21,224 bases of DNA from Pseudomonadota bacterium. GTDB lineage: Bacteria; Desulfobacterota; Syntrophobacteria; Syntrophobacterales; Syntrophobacteraceae. Numbering within the stretch: position 1 is the first letter of the stretch; every line of letters starts with the position of its first letter. This document shows positions 8,541 to 15,833 of the stretch, piece by piece. The notes below the pieces were generated by a model. The model did not search any database, was not told the origin of the DNA, and saw only the letters and a list, made by a program, of their open reading frames with translations. The stretch lies in the NCBI GenBank assembly GCA_023442755.1, contig JAEZXS010000078.1, positions 1-21,224 on the forward strand, read 5' to 3'. Made by a program: the position numbers and the translations under genes.

Positions 8541-8561
8541 GAGCGTCTTCCAGCCGCGATG
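8541..8561 (+). repeat. REP-like palindrome, partial copy
   Basis: GAGCGTCTTCCAGCCGCGAT repeats the core of the element at 8368-8389 with the same T substitution, so these two neighbours share a variant. Confidence 0.55.
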
Positions 8562-8626
8562 TTTTTTCTTCCCACGCAAAGGCATGCAGCGGAGATGGGG
8601 TTTTCAAAAATTATAGGAGAGCGCAT

Positions 8627-9752
8627 GTGTCCATATCGGCCCTGATTCTGGGGGCAGCCATAATCGGCGCCGTACTCTGGGACGGCTTCGAAACGATGGT
8701 TCTGCCCCGGCGGGTAACCCGCCGTTTCCGACTGGCGCGCCTCTTCTACCGATACTCCTGGTCTGCCTGGGAATTGCTTGCCGCGATCCTCCGATCCGAG
8801 AGGCGGCGAGAAAATTTCCGGGCCTACTACGCTCCCCTTTCCCTGCTGCTCCTGTTAAGTTTCTGGGCCGTCGGACTCGTGTTCGGCTTCGCCCTGCTCT
8901 ACTGGGGAACCGGCGACGCAGTTCAGAACGCCATCGGGTTCGGCAGCCTCATGTACATGAGCGGCGCCACCTTCTTCACCCTGGGTTACGGTGATGTCGT
9001 TCCGATCGGCAGGGCGGTCCGCATCCTTTCCATACTCGAAACGGGCACCGGCTTCGCCTTTCTCGCTGTCCTCATCGGCCACCTCCCCGGCCTCACGCAA
9101 TCCTTTTCCCGGCGGGAAACCAAGATCTCTCTTCTAGATTCCCGGGCCGGTTCCCCACCGACCGCCTTCGAGATCCTGCGACGGCATTCCGGGGGAAACG
9201 GCCCGGAAGCCATCCGGCAGTTTCTTCACGACTGGGAACAGTGGGCAGCGGAGGTTCTCGAAAGCCACCTTTCCTATCCCATACTGGCCTTTTTCCCAGC
9301 ACGACAACCAGTCCTGGCTGGCCGCTTTGGCCTCCATCCTGGATGCATCCGCCTTCATCATCGCCGCATCGAAGGAGACCTGCACGCAGCAGGCGCGGCT
9401 GACTTTTGCCATGGGGCGTCACGCCCTGGTAGACCTGGGCCTTGTCTTCGCGATTCCGCCTCGAAAACCCGAAAAAGACCGGCTGCTTCCGGGCGATCTG
9501 AGCGCTCTGAGCCGAATGCTGACCGGGGCGGGAATCCATCTCAGGGAAGCCGGTGAAATCGAACAGGAGTTTGCGCGTCTGCGGGAAATGTACGAGCCCT
9601 ACCTGTATGCCCTCTCCCGGTACGTGCACATGCCCCTTCCTCCCTGGGTCCCCCGCGCCTCCGCCCCGGACAACTGGGAAACCAGCGCGTGGGACGACAC
9701 CCTGCCCGGGAAAAAGAGCAGACCGCCCACCCCGAACGGGAGGCATTTCTAG
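8627..9752 (+). pseudogene. Two-TM potassium channel-like protein, frameshifted
   Basis: From a GTG start with GGAGAG upstream, the first part reads as a K+ channel: a TM segment at 1-27, TM1 at about 69-94, a pore helix and selectivity filter TLGYGD at 118-123, then TM2 (about 130-155). The reading then shifts. After LSYPILAFF (near 9292) frame 2 gives Arg/Gly-rich text to 9556, while sensible protein (SWLAALASILDASAF, later FARLREMYEPYLYALSRYVHMP) continues in frame 3 to a stop at 9752. Removing one C from CCC at 9295-9297 joins them as AFFQHDNQSW. The combined protein would be about 374 aa, a channel with a cytoplasmic C-terminal domain. This is either a true mutation or a sequencing error at the T5C3 run. 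Uncorrected, the product is 309 aa with an aberrant tail but an intact pore. Confidence 0.75.
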
Positions 9753-9778
9753 TAAAAGCAAAAGAAATAGAGCCGTAG

Positions 9779-9802
9779 CGGCAAATGCATTTTCGCCGTT
9801 TT
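9779..9802 (+). terminator. Possible terminator after the channel gene
   Basis: CGGC-AAAT-GC-ATTT-TC-GCCG folds as a stem with a small bulge and is followed by TTTT, 27 nt after the channel stop. The inner stem is short and AT-rich, so strength is doubtful. Confidence 0.35.
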
Positions 9803-10019
9803 ATCGGACATTTTGGATAGACATGAGAGTGTTGTCTGAGGTAAACGTGTGCTGTCCGTTTAACCTGATGCTCACCTTTGTGAACGTGACCCCGTGTCTG
9901 GCTTGCATCGATCGCTTCCGCTCGTGTTGCAAACGCCGGATATTCGTTTTTCAGAATGGGACTTCTCCGCACGAAGCGGAGGCCTTTACTTACACCAAAG
10001 CAGATTTTCAGGAGGAACA

Positions 10020-10436
10020 ATGGAAAGAACTCTTTCGATCGTCAAGCCGGATGGAGTCGGCAAGGGAGTGATAGGAGAAGTTGTAAAGCGCTTCGAAAAA
10101 GCCGGAATCCGGATTTGTGCCATGAAAATGGTTCGTCTCACCATGGACCAGGCCAAGAAATTCTACGCCGTGCACAAAGAACGCCCATTTTACGCCAGCC
10201 TCACCGAGTTCATGACCTCCGGTCCGATCGTGGCCATGGTTCTCGAGGGCGAGGACGTAATCCGCAGGAACAGGGAACTAATGGGTGCAACCAATCCGAA
10301 GGACGCCGCACCCGGAACGATTCGCCGTGATTTCGCAAGCGACGTGGAACATAACATCGTTCACGGCTCGGACGCTCCCGAAACGGCAGCCGTGGAAATC
10401 GGCTTCTTCTTCAATCAACTCGAAATCCAGGATTAA
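10020..10436 (+). CDS. ndk: Nucleoside diphosphate kinase
   Basis: A 138-residue protein of the usual length for Ndk, which transfers the gamma-phosphate of ATP to other (d)NDPs through a phosphohistidine. It begins MERTLSIVKPDGVGKGVIGEV; it has the KPDGV motif, RPFYASLTEFMTSGPIVAMVLEG, GATNPKDAAPGTIRRDFA, and the active-site block NIVHGSDAPETAAVEI with the catalytic His in VHGSD. An upstream frame extends to 9894, but AGGAGGAAC directly before the ATG at 10020 and the family N-terminus fix the start. It lies 25 nt before the lytic transglycosylase gene and may be co-transcribed with it. Confidence 0.97.
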   Translation: MERTLSIVKPDGVGKGVIGEVVKRFEKAGIRICAMKMVRLTMDQAKKFYAVHKERPFYASLTEFMTSGPIVAMVLEGEDVIRRNRELMGATNPKDAAPGTIRRDFASDVEHNIVHGSDAPETAAVEIGFFFNQLEIQD

Positions 10437-10461
10437 GCGGCAATAAAGAGGGACAGAAGAA

Positions 10462-11487
10462 ATGAAAGGGCGGGTTCAGCTTCGGAAACTGGGGATACTG
10501 GCTGTTTTCGGTCTAATGGCTGCAGCTTTCGGTTGTGCATCGACCCAGAGCGCCCCCCCGGTGCAACAGCCGCCGCCGGCCCAGAATATCCAGGAAAAGC
10601 CGGCTCCCGTGCAGTTGCCTCCTCAGGCCGCCGCCGGCCCTGCCCTGGTTCCCTACTACCCGCCGCCGAACAGCATCGACCTGTGCGGCGAGCGGGTTCC
10701 CCTTAACGATCCGGAAGTATACGAACGCTTCGACAGGGAATTCACGCTGGTCGTATACAACCATGCCCAGGTCTACCTCTGGCTCAAGCGGATGGAGCGC
10801 TACTTCCCCTGGATAGAGGAAAAGCTGCGCCAGGACAACCTGCCGCAGGACTTGAAGTACGTGGCCATTGCGGAAAGCGACCTTCTGCCCAATGCAATCT
10901 CGCCTAAAGGAGCGGCCGGACCGTGGCAGTTCATGCCCAGTACCGGGTCCGCTTATGGGCTGGAACAGAGGGGCTCGGTCGACAAGCGCTACGACTTCGA
11001 GCGCTCCACGGAAAGCGCTTTCCTTTACCTCCAGGATATCTACAGAAGGCAGAAAAGCTGGTCTTTGGCGATGGCCGGCTATAACTGCGGGGAAAGGCGA
11101 GTCCAGGACGAAATGCGTTCGCAGGGCGTGCGGGACTACTACCATTTGAAGCTGCCCCAGGAAACCGAGCGTTACGTCTTCCGTATCCTGGCGATCAAAG
11201 CGGTGCTCGGCAACCCCGGTAAGTACGGATACGACCTGCCCAGGGAATGCGGCTACCAGGAACTGAAACTCGACAGGCTCAGCGTGACCTCGTCGCATCC
11301 GGTTGCAATCCAGACGATCGCGGGTGCGGCCGGGATCAGCTATCGCCAGTTCAAGACCCTGAACCCGATATACCGCTCGGACGACATCCCGGCCGGGACG
11401 CATGAAATCAAGCTCCCCGGCGGCACAGGAAAGGCGTTTCAGCAGAATTTCCGATCCGGGAGCGTGCAACTGCTGCTGTGCCAATAG
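10462..11487 (+). CDS. MltD-like membrane-bound lytic murein transglycosylase (lipoprotein)
   Basis: A 341-residue protein that should cleave the MurNAc-GlcNAc bond in peptidoglycan to give 1,6-anhydro ends. It has a lipoprotein signal with a lipobox ending AAFGC (Cys25), a Pro/Gln-rich linker to about residue 65, then the SLT (GH23) domain: catalytic Glu138 in YVAIAESDL, SPKGAAGPWQFMPSTG (147-162) and AMAGYNCGERRV (203-214). The C-terminal 70 residues (VAIQTIAGAAGISYRQFKTLNP then IPAGTHEIKLPGG) look like a divergent LysM-type wall-binding unit. Outer-membrane anchoring is inferred from the lipobox. The start has AGGGACAGAAGAA upstream. It sits after ndk and 96 nt before the acuC-like gene. 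Confidence 0.9.
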   Translation: MKGRVQLRKLGILAVFGLMAAAFGCASTQSAPPVQQPPPAQNIQEKPAPVQLPPQAAAGPALVPYYPPPNSIDLCGERVPLNDPEVYERFDREFTLVVYNHAQVYLWLKRMERYFPWIEEKLRQDNLPQDLKYVAIAESDLLPNAISPKGAAGPWQFMPSTGSAYGLEQRGSVDKRYDFERSTESAFLYLQDIYRRQKSWSLAMAGYNCGERRVQDEMRSQGVRDYYHLKLPQETERYVFRILAIKAVLGNPGKYGYDLPRECGYQELKLDRLSVTSSHPVAIQTIAGAAGISYRQFKTLNPIYRSDDIPAGTHEIKLPGGTGKAFQQNFRSGSVQLLLCQ

Positions 11488-11583
11488 CGGGGTACATGCC
11501 GGAGCGGAAAAGCTCGAATCCGAAAAAAAGGGGCCCGGGGCGAAAGCCTCAGTCCCCGCCAGGCAAAACATCAGGCAGGTGGA

Positions 11584-12534
11584 ATGAGAAGAACCGGTTT
11601 TCTCTACGACGAGAGATTCCTGTTGCACAAGACGGGACCGGGACACCCGGAATCGCCCGAGCGGCTGACGGCGATCCTTTCCGGCCTGGAGCGGACGGGC
11701 CTGCTTCCAAAACTCATTCCGATACCCGCAACCCCGGCCAAGCTCAAATGGATCGAGAAGGTTCACTCACCCAGGCACATCTACAAGTTTGAAGAGGCCT
11801 GCCTGCTCGATCTGGGGGAACTGGACCACCCCGACAACCAGATTTCGCCCGAAAGCTTCGACACGGCGGTCCTTGCCGTGGGCGGAATACTCAATACGGC
11901 CGATTGCCTGATGCGCGGGGAGATAGACAACGCCTTCTGCGCGGTCCGTCCGCCCGGCCACCATGCGGAGGCGAACAAGGCCCTCGGTTTCTGCTACTTC
12001 AACAATGTCGCGATAGCCGCAAAATATCTTCAGATCGAGTGGCGCGTGGAACGCATCGCGATCGTCGATTTCGACGCCCACCACGGCAACGGGACGCAGC
12101 ACATATTCGAAGAGGACCCGACCGTCCTGTACCTCTCGATCCACGAACACCCCTCCTTCGCCTACCCCGGAACGGGCCGCGAGTTCGAAAAGGGTTCAGG
12201 GGCGGGCACCGGCTTCACCCTGAATACGACAATCCTTCCAGGCGAAGGGGACGAACAGTGCAAGTTGAAGATCCAGCGGGATTTCTTCCCCGCCCTCGAT
12301 GAATTCAGACCGGATATCTTGCTGGTTTCAGCCGGTTTCGATGCGCACGTTGAAGATGACATGTCCGACCTCAGGCTCACGACCCCATGCTTCTCGTGGA
12401 TAACCGAACAGGTGGTGGAACTTGCCGGCCGGTATTGCCGCGGACGCCTCATTTCCATCCTCGAAGGGGGCTATGCGATCAACATCCTCCCGGAGGTGGT
12501 CAGCAACCACGTCCGGATACTTCTGGGCGTTTAG
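11584..12534 (+). CDS. acuC: Histone deacetylase-family protein, AcuC-like
   Basis: A 316-residue zinc-dependent deacetylase fold. Key motifs are RPPGHHAEA (H126, H127), the zinc site D164 and H166 in VDFDAHHGNGTQ, D253 in VSAGFDAHVED, and the transition-state Tyr297 in LEGGYAIN, so the active site is complete. AcuC in Bacillus deacetylates and so activates acetyl-CoA synthetase; related bacterial enzymes act on polyamines or other acylated substrates, so the target here is inferred. The next gene, 41 nt downstream, encodes an AcuB-like CBS protein, which supports the acuC assignment. No AcuA acetyltransferase is in the window. The ATG at 11584 is preceded by CAGGTGGA. Confidence 0.88.
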   Translation: MRRTGFLYDERFLLHKTGPGHPESPERLTAILSGLERTGLLPKLIPIPATPAKLKWIEKVHSPRHIYKFEEACLLDLGELDHPDNQISPESFDTAVLAVGGILNTADCLMRGEIDNAFCAVRPPGHHAEANKALGFCYFNNVAIAAKYLQIEWRVERIAIVDFDAHHGNGTQHIFEEDPTVLYLSIHEHPSFAYPGTGREFEKGSGAGTGFTLNTTILPGEGDEQCKLKIQRDFFPALDEFRPDILLVSAGFDAHVEDDMSDLRLTTPCFSWITEQVVELAGRYCRGRLISILEGGYAINILPEVVSNHVRILLGV

Positions 12535-12575
12535 CGGCTCGGACTCAGACTTTTTTGCGTGCATAAGGGGGTTTC

Positions 12576-13253
12576 ATGTTCATTGACAAGTCAATGACCA
12601 AAGATGTTATCGCAATCGGGCCGGATACCGGAATCCTGGAAGCGCAGTCCCTGATGGCTGTGAACAGGATCAGGCATCTGCCCGTGGTCGACGGGAGAAA
12701 TACGCTGATTGGAATTGTGACGGACCGCGATGTCAGGAGCGCCCTTCCCTCCAACCTGCTCCCGGAAGCGGAAATCGCATCGGAAGAAAAACGGCTCGCC
12801 GTCCTGCGTGCACGGGACATCATGACGAAAAACCCCGTCACGATTTCCCCCACTCAGACGCTCGAAGACGCCATTCTCCTCATGCAGAGGGTCAAGGTCG
12901 GGGCCTTCCCGGTGACCGATGAAAACGGGAAGCTGCTGGGGATCATTTCCGTCCGGGACCTCATGCGGGCCTTCGTGAACGTGCTCGGCCTCGATGAACC
13001 CGGAGCGCTGGTCGGAATCGTGGTGGACAACAAGGTCGGCCAGATGAAAAGGATCGTGGACGCCATAACCGAACAGGGAGTGTCGTTCGGGAGCATCCTG
13101 GTGGCCAGGTACTGGGACGAAGGAAAGCGCGCCGTGTTCCCCTACCTGCTCACGAGCAACATATCACGGGTGAGAAAGCGGCTGAAGAGCCTGGGCTTCG
13201 AGCTGATAGACCCGATGGAATGGTACCTCGACCAGGTGCCTAAAAAACAATAA
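12576..13253 (+). CDS. acuB: AcuB-like protein: two CBS domains plus ACT-like domain
   Basis: A 225-residue protein with CBS1 at about 1-58 (MTKDVIAIGPDTGILEA, then RHLPVVDGRNTLIGIVTDRDV), CBS2 at about 78-133 (ARDIMTKNPVTISPTQTLEDA, then VGAFPVTDENGKLLGIISVRDL) and a C-terminal ACT-like region from about 140 (GALVGIVVDNKVGQMKRIVDAI). CBS pairs bind adenine nucleotides, so the protein probably senses energy charge. The CBS-CBS-ACT layout and the position after the acuC-like gene match AcuB. The start has AAGGGGG at good spacing. The last four codons and the stop lie in the first copy of a 16-bp tandem duplication. Confidence 0.85.
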   Translation: MFIDKSMTKDVIAIGPDTGILEAQSLMAVNRIRHLPVVDGRNTLIGIVTDRDVRSALPSNLLPEAEIASEEKRLAVLRARDIMTKNPVTISPTQTLEDAILLMQRVKVGAFPVTDENGKLLGIISVRDLMRAFVNVLGLDEPGALVGIVVDNKVGQMKRIVDAITEQGVSFGSILVARYWDEGKRAVFPYLLTSNISRVRKRLKSLGFELIDPMEWYLDQVPKKQ

Positions 13254-13270
13254 ACCTAAAAAACAATAAA
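13239..13270. repeat. 16-bp perfect tandem duplication
   Basis: CCTAAAAAACAATAAA occurs twice head-to-tail (13239-13254 and 13255-13270). The first copy encodes the end of the AcuB-like protein including its TAA; the second lies just beyond. Confidence 0.9.
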
Positions 13271-13306
13271 CAAGAAGCGTGGAAACCTCGGCTCATGCAG
13301 GTTTTC

Positions 13307-13331
13307 CGTGGGAGCGGCTTCCAGCCGCGAT
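13307..13331 (+). repeat. REP-like palindrome
   Basis: The unit starts CGTGGGAGCGGC, has TTCC as its centre and ends AGCCGCGAT; GCGGCT pairs with AGCCGC. It is identical over 25 nt to the copy at 15538-15562. Confidence 0.8.
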
Positions 13332-13373
13332 ACATGTTCGCACCTTTTTTTGCGTCTTTTGCTGAAAAAAGGC

Positions 13374-13889
13374 TCACTGCCTTCCCAGTGCCATATCCTC
13401 CTGCCGGATGCGTCTTCTTAAAATGAAAATATTCGCGATGCCGAACAGGACCGCCGTAGCCCAGCACCCGAAAAGAGCCGGGTAGAGAAAGATTTCTACC
13501 AGCACGACGACGTAATTCGGGTGTTTCAGAAAGCGGTAAGGGCCTTTGCGGACCAGCGGGCCGCCGGGGAGCGCGATGATTTTTGTGTTCCAGTACCCGT
13601 CCAGGCTCACGATGCACCAGTACCGCAGGATCTGCAGAACCAGGAAGGCAGCCGCGGGCCACACCGGAGAAACGGCCGGGCCGTTCCCTCCGAAGAATGC
13701 TTCCAGGGCGAACGCCGCGAACCAGGAAACGTGAAACAGGACGATCAACCGGGTAAAGGCCGCATCGTATTCCCTGCCGCCAAGCGCCAGCACCCGCGCC
13801 GCGTTTCGCCTGGCGATGCGCAGCTCCAGGCAGCGCTCTACTGCCAGAAGTAGTAGGAAGGGATGCGCGGAGTTAAGGCCGGACGCCAT
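13374..13889 (-). CDS. Isoprenylcysteine carboxyl methyltransferase-like membrane protein (BpsB/YpbQ type)
   Basis: A 171-residue integral membrane protein when read from ATG 13889; the frame extends to 13952, but that would overlap the upstream gene by 80 nt, and 171 aa fits the 168-residue Bacillus YpbQ/BpsB. Several hydrophobic segments are followed by the ICMT-like catalytic block GPYRFLKHPNYVVVLVEIF, with RRRIRQEDMALG near the C-terminus, the SAM-binding signature of this family. The start overlaps the type III polyketide synthase stop by 17 nt. In Bacillus the same pair makes alkylpyrones and O-methylates them; the same role is inferred here. The 3' end is 42 nt from a REP-like palindrome. 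Confidence 0.85.
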   Translation of the reverse strand: MASGLNSAHPFLLLLAVERCLELRIARRNAARVLALGGREYDAAFTRLIVLFHVSWFAAFALEAFFGGNGPAVSPVWPAAAFLVLQILRYWCIVSLDGYWNTKIIALPGGPLVRKGPYRFLKHPNYVVVLVEIFLYPALFGCWATAVLFGIANIFILRRRIRQEDMALGRQ

Positions 13890-14952
13890 TTTCGCATGTT
13901 CCCAGGAAGATTTCGGAGGAAAAACCCGGACCGAGCGCGGTGCTGAGCACACGGTCGCCCGCCCGGAAGCGTCCCGAGTCGAGAAAGTGCTTCAGAACGA
14001 AGCACACGGTCGCGCTTGACATGTTGCCGTAGTCTCGGAGCACTTCCCGCATGCTTTCCAGGCAGTTTTCATCGAGCGCCAAAGCCTCTTTGTAGGCTTC
14101 GATCACCCGGTTCCCGCCGGGGTGGGAAAGAAAATGTGCGATATCGGAGGGCGCGAGCCCCCGCTCGTGGAGGAATTTCAGAATCGTGGGGCGGGCCGAT
14201 GCGGTAACGACCGCCGGAATGGACCGGGAAAAGACGACCTTGAGACCCTTCTCCACGACCTCCCAGCCCATGATGTCCAGTGTATCGGTCCAGGTCACCG
14301 CCGCCGCCATATCGATGGAGATCCTTCGCGCAGATGTCGATCTTCGGCCGTCTCCGGCCATCAGCACCGCTCCGCAGCCGTCGGCGAAAAGCGATGTCGC
14401 GACAAAGTTGCTCTTGGAAAGATCGCCGCGTATGAAGGTGAGGCCGCACAGTTCGAGCGCCACGACCAGCGCCGTCTTTTCCGGGTAGGCCCTCAGCCAG
14501 TCAGCCGCACGCACGATTCCGGCCACACCGCCCGCACACCCGAGCCCCCAGATGGGCGTGCGCAGCACGGACGGGCTGAGCCCAATCCGGTTGAACAGGT
14601 GGGCGTCGATGCTCGGGGTGGCAATTCCTGTCGAGGACACGAAAAAAAGATGACCGATTTCTTCAGGGGGGACACCCGTCCGGAGGAGAACATCCCTGAC
14701 AGCCCGTTCTGCGAGTTCCACCCCGAAGCGGACATAGACCAGGTTCTTTTCCGAAAAGGACAGGTCCTCATCGAACCATTCTTCTTCGACACAGAAATGG
14801 CGCTGCCGGATTTGGGTGTTTTGAAAAACCGGCAACAGGCGGTCAGTCTCGAAAGATGCCGTTCGAAATATCCGTCCTGCAAATTCCTTTGCCCGATCCT
14901 GGGGCACTGTATGGTCGGGAACGGCTGTTCCCACGTCCAAAATGAATGGCAT
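13873..14952 (-). CDS. Type III polyketide synthase (BpsA/chalcone synthase-like)
   Basis: A 359-residue thiolase-fold enzyme that extends an acyl-CoA starter with malonyl-CoA and cyclises the product. The Cys-His-Asn triad is intact: Cys139 in GLGCAGGVAG, His277 in FLSHPGGNRVIEAY, Asn310 in DYGNMSSATV. GPGFSSEIFL (341-350) is the usual C-terminal motif. Length fits bacterial homologues. The pairing with an ICMT-like methyltransferase points to alkylpyrone or alkylresorcinol lipids, as for BpsA-BpsB; the starter length cannot be told from the sequence. No clear Shine-Dalgarno precedes ATG 14952, and an upstream terminator (14984-15008) isolates it from the previous minus-strand gene, so it probably has its own weakly translated start. 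Confidence 0.92.
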   Translation of the reverse strand: MPFILDVGTAVPDHTVPQDRAKEFAGRIFRTASFETDRLLPVFQNTQIRQRHFCVEEEWFDEDLSFSEKNLVYVRFGVELAERAVRDVLLRTGVPPEEIGHLFFVSSTGIATPSIDAHLFNRIGLSPSVLRTPIWGLGCAGGVAGIVRAADWLRAYPEKTALVVALELCGLTFIRGDLSKSNFVATSLFADGCGAVLMAGDGRRSTSARRISIDMAAAVTWTDTLDIMGWEVVEKGLKVVFSRSIPAVVTASARPTILKFLHERGLAPSDIAHFLSHPGGNRVIEAYKEALALDENCLESMREVLRDYGNMSSATVCFVLKHFLDSGRFRAGDRVLSTALGPGFSSEIFLGTCENGVRP

Positions 14953-14983
14953 CGCGAGTTGCGTCCAACAAATGATTTGTTAG

Positions 14984-15008
14984 AAAAAAGCGGGGCGAAA
15001 TGCCCCGC
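14984..15008 (-). terminator. Rho-independent terminator of the 15052-15369 gene
   Basis: On the minus strand GCGGGGC-ATTTC-GCCCCGC, a 7-bp GC stem, is followed by TTTTTT. It lies 43 nt after the stop at 15052 and just upstream of the polyketide synthase start. Confidence 0.88.
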
Positions 15009-15051
15009 ATCTACAGAAACAGGATTGAACTGCTCAGGGAGGTTGACCGAA

Positions 15052-15369
15052 TCATGCAGCCCTCTGGATCAGGCCGGGGAATTCGTGACAGACCAGCTGC
15101 CCGAAGGCGTTCAGCGAGAAATTCCGGAAGACCCGGCTGCCGTCGACATCCACGACCCTGAGAATGTCGGATTGCTTCCGGTCGCGCAAGACTAATTGAT
15201 AGTGCTGCCCATATTGGCTTTCAACCAGGTTGAGGGGAACTTCGAAAGCGATATATTTATCGATGCCCTTTTCGAGAAGAGCATCAACCACTTCAGGATT
15301 ATCGAACGAATCGCAGGCGGTCAGAACCAGTATGGCTCCGGTTCCCGTAATTACTACACCAGATTTCAT
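15052..15369 (-). CDS. Small conserved-looking protein of unknown function
   Basis: A 105-residue soluble protein. It begins MKSGVVITGTGAILVLTACD, continues with SFDNPEVVDALLEKGIDKYI and FEVPLNLVESQYGQHYQLVL, and ends in FSLNAFGQLVCHEFPGLIQR. No known domain is recognised. The N-terminus is hydrophobic, but charged text follows closely, so it is more likely a beta-strand core than a signal. It is supported as a gene by GGCGGAG 5 nt before the ATG, a strong terminator after the stop and good amino-acid composition. A hairpin with seven U residues lies 35 nt upstream of the start. It is transcribed alone. Confidence 0.72.
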   Translation of the reverse strand: MKSGVVITGTGAILVLTACDSFDNPEVVDALLEKGIDKYIAFEVPLNLVESQYGQHYQLVLRDRKQSDILRVVDVDGSRVFRNFSLNAFGQLVCHEFPGLIQRAA

Positions 15370-15403
15370 CTTCTCCGCCTTTCTAATCCGAATTTATTGA
15401 TTT

Positions 15404-15427
15404 AAAAAAAGCAGATAGGCAATCTGC
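15404..15427 (-). terminator. Hairpin plus U-tract in the leader of the 15052-15369 gene (attenuator candidate)
   Basis: On the minus strand GCAGAT-TGCCT-ATCTGC is followed by TTTTTTT, a standard intrinsic-terminator shape. It lies just upstream of a gene start, with no minus-strand gene close behind it: the nearest is lspA, ending 1.2 kb away. Confidence 0.6.
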
Positions 15428-15537
15428 CCTTCATGAAAGGTAAGGAGAAAAGCCATGGGGGTCAACTTTAGGGAGGCAAAGACACGAAGCGCAGGAGAGA
15501 AAAGATGGGAAGAAAGCCATAAAGAAATAGATTGGCC

Positions 15538-15562
15538 CGTGGGAGCGGCTTCCAGCCGCGAT
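15538..15562 (+). repeat. REP-like palindrome
   Basis: Identical over 25 nt to the copy at 13307-13331, including the GCGGCT/AGCCGC stem. Confidence 0.8.
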
Positions 15563-15779
15563 GATTTGTCACCGCAAAGCAGGGGGAACACGAAAATGGG
15601 AAGATTGTGGGACTGTTCGGCCGGACAAACAACCAAGACGCCGGCATGCGGGGCTACGGCCGAGCGTTCGGCGCTTTTATGCTCTTGAGCCGCCGCACCT
15701 CTTTCGCTCAGTCAATGCACTCTTTCGCAAAAATGTCCTTTTTTCCTCTTTACCCGTCTATCACTTCACAGTTTATGTT

Positions 15780-15807
15780 TTGTATCGTCATGGCCGTGAC
15801 ATATCCT
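15780..15807 (+). promoter_or_regulatory. Candidate promoter with central dyad upstream of the small protein/MerR genes
   Basis: TTGTAT (15780-15785) and TATCCT (15802-15807) flank GTCATGGCCGTGAC (15787-15800), a 14-bp imperfect palindrome lying in the spacer. MerR-family regulators bind such spacer dyads, usually in 19-20 bp spacers; here the spacer is 16 nt, so box placement is uncertain. Confidence 0.35.
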
Positions 15808-15833
15808 ACAACTCTATACGAAGGAGTCGGACG

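Larger units (their letters stand above)
8323..8626. other. Repeat-rich intergenic region
   Basis: This 304-nt gap has no gene. It holds two REP-like half units (8368-8389 and 8541-8561) around a composite palindromic repeat (8421-8516). The only open frames run through the repeats and have no ribosome site of note. Confidence 0.6.
15370..15833. other. Intergenic region between two divergent small genes
   Basis: This 464-nt gap carries a hairpin with a U-run (15404-15427, minus strand), a REP-like palindrome (15538-15562) and a dyad with promoter-like boxes (15780-15807, plus strand). Open frames here (for example 15607-15849) have no good ribosome site and implausible composition, so no gene is called. 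Confidence 0.6.

Noticed and set aside
10513..11766. A 417-codon minus-strand frame
   Set aside because: It is the antisense of the lytic transglycosylase and the start of the acuC-like gene; its text is Arg/Gly/Leu-rich with no domain.
14122..15195. A 357-codon plus-strand frame
   Set aside because: It is antisense to the type III polyketide synthase with an intact Cys-His-Asn triad, and crosses a terminator.
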